Positions 6,346 through 10,241 of a stretch of DNA of 10,241 nt are shown here, piece by piece. The first letter of the stretch is position 1. Every line of letters starts with the position of its first letter. Below the pieces are notes generated by a model. That model did not search any database and was not told the DNA's origin. It was given only the letters and a program-made list of their open reading frames with translations. This stretch comes from an uncultured Butyricicoccus sp. Lineage in GTDB: Bacteria > Bacillota > Clostridia > Oscillospirales > Butyricicoccaceae. The stretch spans positions 1-10,241 of the forward strand of contig CAJUDU010000078.1 in assembly GCA_910584935.1 (NCBI GenBank), in the 5' to 3' direction. A program made the position numbers and the translations under genes.

Positions 6346-6364
6346 ATTTAAATGTTTCCCCACT

Positions 6365-6394
6365 TTGATTTTAAGATTATCTGTGCCATAATAT
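6365..6394 (+). promoter_or_regulatory. Promoter of the response regulator-kinase operon
   Basis: TTGATT (6365-6370) and TAATAT (6389-6394) with an 18-base spacer, 23 bases before the ATG at 6418. A purine-rich ribosome-binding site (AAAGGGG, 6402-6408) follows. Confidence 0.55.
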
Positions 6395-6417
6395 AGTGCA
6401 GAAAGGGGAACGGCGGT

Positions 6418-7113
6418 ATGTATAATATATTGGTATGTGATGATGACCGGGATATCACAGCCGCATTAAAAATTTATTTGAGTGCGGAAGGGTATCAGGT
6501 TTTTGAAGCGTATACAGGGCAGCAGGCGCTGGATATCCTTAAATCACAGGAAATCCATCTTTGTTTGATGGATATTATGATGCCGGTTTTAGATGGCATT
6601 GCAGCAACTGCAAAGTTGCGGGAAATCAGCAATATCCCTGTGATCCTGCTGACCGCGAAATCAGAAGATACTGATAAAGTATTAGGGCTGACCATTGGGG
6701 CGGATGATTATGTGACAAAGCCATTTAACCCGTTGGAGGTGGTGGCACGGGTGAAAAGCCAGCTCCGGCGATATACCATGCTGGGAGCTATCCCAGAAAA
6801 ACGCGCCAGCAGCATTACCATTGGCAGCATTATGCTGGATGATGACAGCAAACAGGTAACAGTGGATGGTGAACCGGTTTCGCTGACACCGATTGAATAT
6901 AACATCCTATATTTGCTCATGCGCAACCCAGATAAAGTTTTTTCTTCTGCAAAGATTTATCAGCTTGTTTGGGAAGATACAGTATATGGCGGGTCGGATT
7001 CCACCGTTGCCGTACATATCCGGCACTTGCGGGAAAAGATTGAAATCAATCCGGCAGAACCTCGCTATTTAAAAGTCGTTTGGGGGCAGGGGTACAAATT
7101 CTGTGCCCATTAA
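6418..7113 (+). CDS. OmpR/PhoB-family response regulator, 231 aa
   Basis: Two-domain DNA-binding response regulator. The receiver domain (1-118) has the acidic pocket D8-D9-D10, phospho-acceptor D52 in LCLMDIMMPVLDG, switch residue T79 in ILLTAKSED, and K101 in DDYVTKPFNP. The C-terminal winged helix (about 130-230) shows SLTPIEYNILYLLMRNP, the transactivation loop with VWEDTVYGG, the recognition helix STVAVHIRHLREKI and the wing YLKVVWGQGYKF. All key residues are present. The kinase gene starts 27 bases downstream, so the two form a cognate pair. The sequence resembles the common clostridial VanR-like regulators, but no van genes are nearby and the regulon is unknown. Confidence 0.96.
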   Translation: MYNILVCDDDRDITAALKIYLSAEGYQVFEAYTGQQALDILKSQEIHLCLMDIMMPVLDGIAATAKLREISNIPVILLTAKSEDTDKVLGLTIGADDYVTKPFNPLEVVARVKSQLRRYTMLGAIPEKRASSITIGSIMLDDDSKQVTVDGEPVSLTPIEYNILYLLMRNPDKVFSSAKIYQLVWEDTVYGGSDSTVAVHIRHLREKIEINPAEPRYLKVVWGQGYKFCAH

Positions 7114-7140
7114 AAACAGGAAGGTTCAGGTGATATCGTG

Positions 7141-9264
7141 ATGAATAAAAAAAGATATACGGCGCCATCAAAGCTGGCTGCTTGGATGCTGATGGTTGCA
7201 TTTTTAATTTGCAGCTGTGTTTTTGGGGCATGTACAATCGCGGCGGCTTTGGTTGGATGCTATAATCAAGGATTATTGTCAGACACCGACGCATATCAAA
7301 GCGGTTTTTGCTGGAACGAAGCGCGGTATTATTCTTATTGGGCAGATGATTGGTATAATTTATCTGAATCAAACAAATTAGTAACCCTTTCTTATAGCGA
7401 ACAGCAGCGGTATGAACAACTTACAGAATTTCTGACAAGATCCAGCTTGATTGCCGAGCGCATTGATGAAAATAACAATGGCATTGTCAAACAGGCAATT
7501 TTGAAACCAATCCCAGAAAACGCGATAAAATATGCGTATTTTGACGAGGATGATACCGGTAATACGGCAGGATACCAGATTTATATTGACCCCACTTCCC
7601 GTTTTGGTGATATTTTTACACAGTCCGCACTCCTTTATGACCGTTGGCAGGCGGAAGGATGGCAATTCCCTGTCTTTCTTGTGGTGTTTGGTGCGGCAGC
7701 GCTGGTTGTATGGATTTTCCTGCTGTTTACAGCAGGACATAGCCCAGATGGCACAATTACATTAAAAGGGTTTCATACCATCCCATTTGATGTTTTGACA
7801 CTGATGATTGCTGTGGTTAGCGGGCTGCTGCTATCTGCTTGTGTGGGGCTGCAATCTACCATCCATATGACATATGGGTTAAACTGGGGGTGGATTTTTA
7901 AAATACTGGCAGCCTGGGCGGCTGGCATTGGCGCAGTGGTATTCCTGATTATGGTTTGGGTGCATACCATGGCAGCACGGATAAAAGCAAAAGCATTTTG
8001 GTGCAGTACGATCATTGGCAGGCTTTGCCTAAAAATCAGCCATGGGCTTCGCCATGGTGTGGGACAGGTCATAGAAGCGGGGCGCAATGCCAAACAGCAG
8101 CATGACAAAAAAGAAGACGAGGGCAAACAGCCTTTCCTGGATGGCGTACAGGAAAAGCTGAAAGGCATCAATTGGCGGTATAATAAAATAACGGCGTTGT
8201 TTTCCACCATAGGGCGTGGGATATATGCGGCAATCCGGCAAATGATAGAATTATTCCTGCATATTGGTGTCATTTGGAAATTATGCGCCATTACCGCGGC
8301 AATCCTGATTATTACGCAATGTATTGCAGCCTGTAATGATGACAGCGCATTCCCACTGGTGCTGATGATGGATGTGATGATTGTGCTTGCGGTTGCTTTT
8401 TTTGCCCGGCAGCTTGACCGGCTGAAACAAGGCGGCGCACGCCTTGCCAGCGGGGATTTATCTTATAAAATCCCAACTGACCATATGTATTGGGATTTAC
8501 AGCAGCACGCGCAAGATTTGAATGCCATATCTGATGGCATGGCAGTGGCAGTTGAAGAACGCCTGAAAAGTGAACGCATGAAATATGAACTGCTGACCAA
8601 TGTATCCCATGATATCAAAACCCCACTGACCTCAATTATTAACTATGTAGAATTGCTGAAATCCGAACCGGCAGGTAGTGAACAAGCAAAAGGTTATATT
8701 GAAGTGCTTGACCGGCAGGCGGCAAAGCTGAAAAAACTGATTACAGATTTAATTGAAGTCAGTAAGGCAACTACTGGCAATATCACAGTACAAGCAGAAC
8801 GCACCCATGCTGGGGAATTGCTGCGGCAATGTGTTGGCGAATACAGTGAACGGTTTGAAGAAAAAGAATTGGAAACGGTATTGACGATGCCAGCACAGGA
8901 ACCCTCGATTTATGCGGATGGACGGCTATTATGGCGCATTTTTGACAACCTGCTTGGCAATATCTATAAGTATGCCATGCCTAAAACACGGGTTTATATT
9001 GATTTGGCAACAAAAGAAAACCGAGTTTTTGTGTCGCTAAAAAACATTTCCCGTGAGCGGCTGAATCTTGCCAGTGATGAACTGATGGAACGGTTTGTGC
9101 GCGGTGATGCTGCCCGCACAACCGAAGGCAGCGGCTTAGGGCTATCCATTGCGCGCAGTTTGGCAGAACTGATGCAGGGCAAATTTGAACTGACAGTGGA
9201 CGGCGATTTGTTTAAGATTGTTTTGATTTTCCCGCAGATGCCAGATAGCGCCGCTGAAAAATGA
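7141..9264 (+). CDS. Membrane sensor histidine kinase with six predicted spans, 707 aa
   Basis: Partner kinase of the preceding response regulator. A GTG at 7138 directly precedes the ATG at 7141; AGGTGA (7128-7133) is seven bases before the ATG, which I therefore prefer. Predicted order: span 1 (13-39), an extracytoplasmic region of about 135 residues (40-174) with no family I recognise, spans 2-4 (176-198, 216-236, 252-275), a charged cytoplasmic stretch of about 100 residues (276-378, with a Lys/Asp/Glu/Gln-rich part near 314-342), spans 5-6 (379-398, 403-421), a HAMP-like segment (RLASGDLSYKIP), then the HisKA motif NVSHDIKTPLTSI with phospho-acceptor H490, N box DNLLGNIYKYA (N603) and G box GSGLGLSIA (663-671). 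The catalytic core is intact. The stimulus is unknown; the divided membrane region suggests it may sense the membrane itself or a lipid-linked compound (inference). Confidence 0.93.
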   Translation: MNKKRYTAPSKLAAWMLMVAFLICSCVFGACTIAAALVGCYNQGLLSDTDAYQSGFCWNEARYYSYWADDWYNLSESNKLVTLSYSEQQRYEQLTEFLTRSSLIAERIDENNNGIVKQAILKPIPENAIKYAYFDEDDTGNTAGYQIYIDPTSRFGDIFTQSALLYDRWQAEGWQFPVFLVVFGAAALVVWIFLLFTAGHSPDGTITLKGFHTIPFDVLTLMIAVVSGLLLSACVGLQSTIHMTYGLNWGWIFKILAAWAAGIGAVVFLIMVWVHTMAARIKAKAFWCSTIIGRLCLKISHGLRHGVGQVIEAGRNAKQQHDKKEDEGKQPFLDGVQEKLKGINWRYNKITALFSTIGRGIYAAIRQMIELFLHIGVIWKLCAITAAILIITQCIAACNDDSAFPLVLMMDVMIVLAVAFFARQLDRLKQGGARLASGDLSYKIPTDHMYWDLQQHAQDLNAISDGMAVAVEERLKSERMKYELLTNVSHDIKTPLTSIINYVELLKSEPAGSEQAKGYIEVLDRQAAKLKKLITDLIEVSKATTGNITVQAERTHAGELLRQCVGEYSERFEEKELETVLTMPAQEPSIYADGRLLWRIFDNLLGNIYKYAMPKTRVYIDLATKENRVFVSLKNISRERLNLASDELMERFVRGDAARTTEGSGLGLSIARSLAELMQGKFELTVDGDLFKIVLIFPQMPDSAAEK

Positions 9265-9265
9265 T

Positions 9266-9305
9266 AAAAATCCCCTCCCTTGTCAGTGCAAAGGAGGGGG
9301 TTTTT
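9266..9305. terminator. Bidirectional intrinsic terminator between convergent kinase genes
   Basis: Stem cccctcc (9272-9278) with ggagggg (9293-9299), extendable by two A-T pairs past a bulged C, with T5 after it on the plus strand (9301-9305) and A5 before it (9266-9270), which is T5 on the minus strand. It lies between the kinase stop at 9264 and the minus-strand kinase stop at 9312 and can serve both. Confidence 0.88.
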
Positions 9306-9311
9306 CATTTG

Positions 9312-10241
9312 TCAGTCATCAGGGCTTAACAGTACCGAAGCATAAAAAATACCATCTTTCCATTGGAATTGCGCACCGCCATGATATCGCTGTGCCACCA
9401 TGCTGACAGAAGCTGTGCCAAGCCCAAACCCCTTGTGCTTGCTGGAACATAGCTTGCCATTTTCCCAAGCTGGCGGATTGGGACAGGTATTATCTACGGT
9501 TATGGACAGGATAGATGCGCTGTGCTGCATGATATGGGCTTGGATTGCTGCGTATTCCTGTCCTGCACAGCATTCCAGTGCATTTTCCAGCAGGTTGCCT
9601 AACAAAACACAAAATTCTGGTTCTGGAATAAGAAGGGCTTGATCCATCTCCACCACAATTTGTATTTTTGTTTGGTTCTGCGCTGCTTTCCCCGCGTAAA
9701 ACCGCAGCACAGCATCTACTGCATAATTACTGCAATATGGTTTTCCTTCATCAAAACTAGGACTGTCTTGTTGATATTTCGCCATATAATCAGATAAGGC
9801 GCTCAAATCATTTTTGCTGATGCAGTCCTGGATAATTGTAAAATGATGGCGCATATCATGCTGTGCCCGGCGGGCCTCCTCGATGTTCTTTTTTAAGTTT
9901 TTATATTGTGCTGCTTGCAAAATGAATTGATTGTTTTCCTCTTGCAGTTGTAGGTTTTTCCGGGCTTCCTCTAAAAACTGCTGTAGCATATATAACGTCA
10001 AAAGCCCGCCCGCATGAATTGCCCAAAAGAACAAGGTATTCCAAAACGATTTTGAAAAAGCGGCAACACTGCCCGCAGAGAATAAGCAATAATAATTTAC
10101 CGCGCAAAAAGTCGCTGGAACGCCCCATAAATAAGTCCAAACCTGTTTATTGTCCCCAAGTTCGACTTGTGGGCGGATGTTTTCTTTTAGATAGTGTCTA
10201 CACAAGGTAGAGGAATTGTGATAGAATAGAAGCATCAAAAA
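9312..10241 (-). CDS. AgrC/GHKL-type sensor histidine kinase, partial (5' end beyond window)
   Basis: The frame stays open to the window end, so the TTG (10238) and ATG (10235) there need not be the true start; AgrC-type kinases are usually over 400 residues with 5-7 membrane spans, and only 308 codons plus the edge are visible. Numbering from 10238: hydrophobic spans at about 38-57 and 65-85, a coiled-coil-like Glu/Gln/Asn-rich helix (86-125), the phospho-acceptor motif AQHDMRHHF (H127) typical of the HPK10 class, N box NLLENALECC (N219) and the G box KGFGLGTASVSMVAQRY (269-285). GFGLG replaces the commoner GHGIG/GNGIG. Kinases of this class usually work with LytTR-domain regulators and sense peptides; neither is visible, and any partner must lie upstream outside the window because the downstream neighbour is convergent. 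Confidence 0.9.
   Translation of the reverse strand, partial: FLMLLFYHNSSTLCRHYLKENIRPQVELGDNKQVWTYLWGVPATFCAVNYYCLFSAGSVAAFSKSFWNTLFFWAIHAGGLLTLYMLQQFLEEARKNLQLQEENNQFILQAAQYKNLKKNIEEARRAQHDMRHHFTIIQDCISKNDLSALSDYMAKYQQDSPSFDEGKPYCSNYAVDAVLRFYAGKAAQNQTKIQIVVEMDQALLIPEPEFCVLLGNLLENALECCAGQEYAAIQAHIMQHSASILSITVDNTCPNPPAWENGKLCSSKHKGFGLGTASVSMVAQRYHGGAQFQWKDGIFYASVLLSPDD

Noticed and set aside
8038..8058. CCATGG-type inverted repeat in the kinase gene
   Set aside because: Short, lies inside well-formed coding sequence, and is explained by codon choice for SHGLRHG.
7773..8291. 172-codon minus-strand frame inside the sensor kinase gene
   Set aside because: Opposite a clear membrane-kinase reading frame; Ser/Cys/Pro-rich composition typical of an antisense shadow.

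Overview
The window looks like chromosomal DNA of a low-to-mid G+C Gram-positive anaerobe, most likely a gut-type Clostridia (Oscillospiraceae-like). Evidence: strong AGGAGG/AGGTGA ribosome-binding sites with ATG, GTG and TTG starts; intrinsic terminators between most transcription units; a lipoprotein-anchored thioredoxin beside a CD1871A-type CXXC miniprotein and a polyferredoxin; pdxST for vitamin B6; and two typically Firmicute sensor kinases. I see no rRNA, tRNA, CRISPR array, insertion sequence or phage gene. Taxonomy is inferred from gene content, not from a marker.

Layout. Positions 1-1225 (+): 3' part of a gene for a probable secreted zinc-metallopeptidase-like protein with a carbohydrate-binding-like N-terminal half, cut by the window start. 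Positions 1202-1540 (-): an 85-aa XRE regulator whose terminator overlaps the end of the metallopeptidase gene. Positions 1560-1935: no intact gene; a possible decayed + strand gene end followed by a bidirectional hairpin. Positions 1959-3596 (-): a tightly overlapping three-gene redox operon (TlpA-like lipoprotein, 48-aa CD1871A-family protein, membrane polyferredoxin) with a recognisable promoter. Positions 3720-5331 (+): pdxS and pdxT behind a perfect 12-bp inverted repeat, closed by a strong terminator. Positions 5349-6278 (-): a LysR-type regulator with a near-consensus promoter. Positions 6365-9305 (+): an OmpR-family response regulator and its six-span sensor kinase, closed by a bidirectional terminator. 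Positions 9312-10241 (-): the C-terminal part of an AgrC/GHKL-type sensor kinase running off the window end.

How the genes work together. PdxS and PdxT form the ammonia-channelling PLP synthase. The response regulator and kinase are a cognate envelope-sensing pair. The redox operon looks like a route for moving electrons from cytoplasmic iron-sulfur clusters through the membrane to a surface thioredoxin; no CcdA/DsbD gene is present here, so the polyferredoxin plus the CXXC miniprotein may do that job (inference). The GHKL kinase is convergent with the first two-component system and probably pairs with a regulator outside the window.

The most interesting items are the redox operon with its easily missed 48-aa gene, the palindrome on the pdxST promoter, and the gene remnant between the XRE gene and the redox operon. 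Nothing else looks like a wholly new system.
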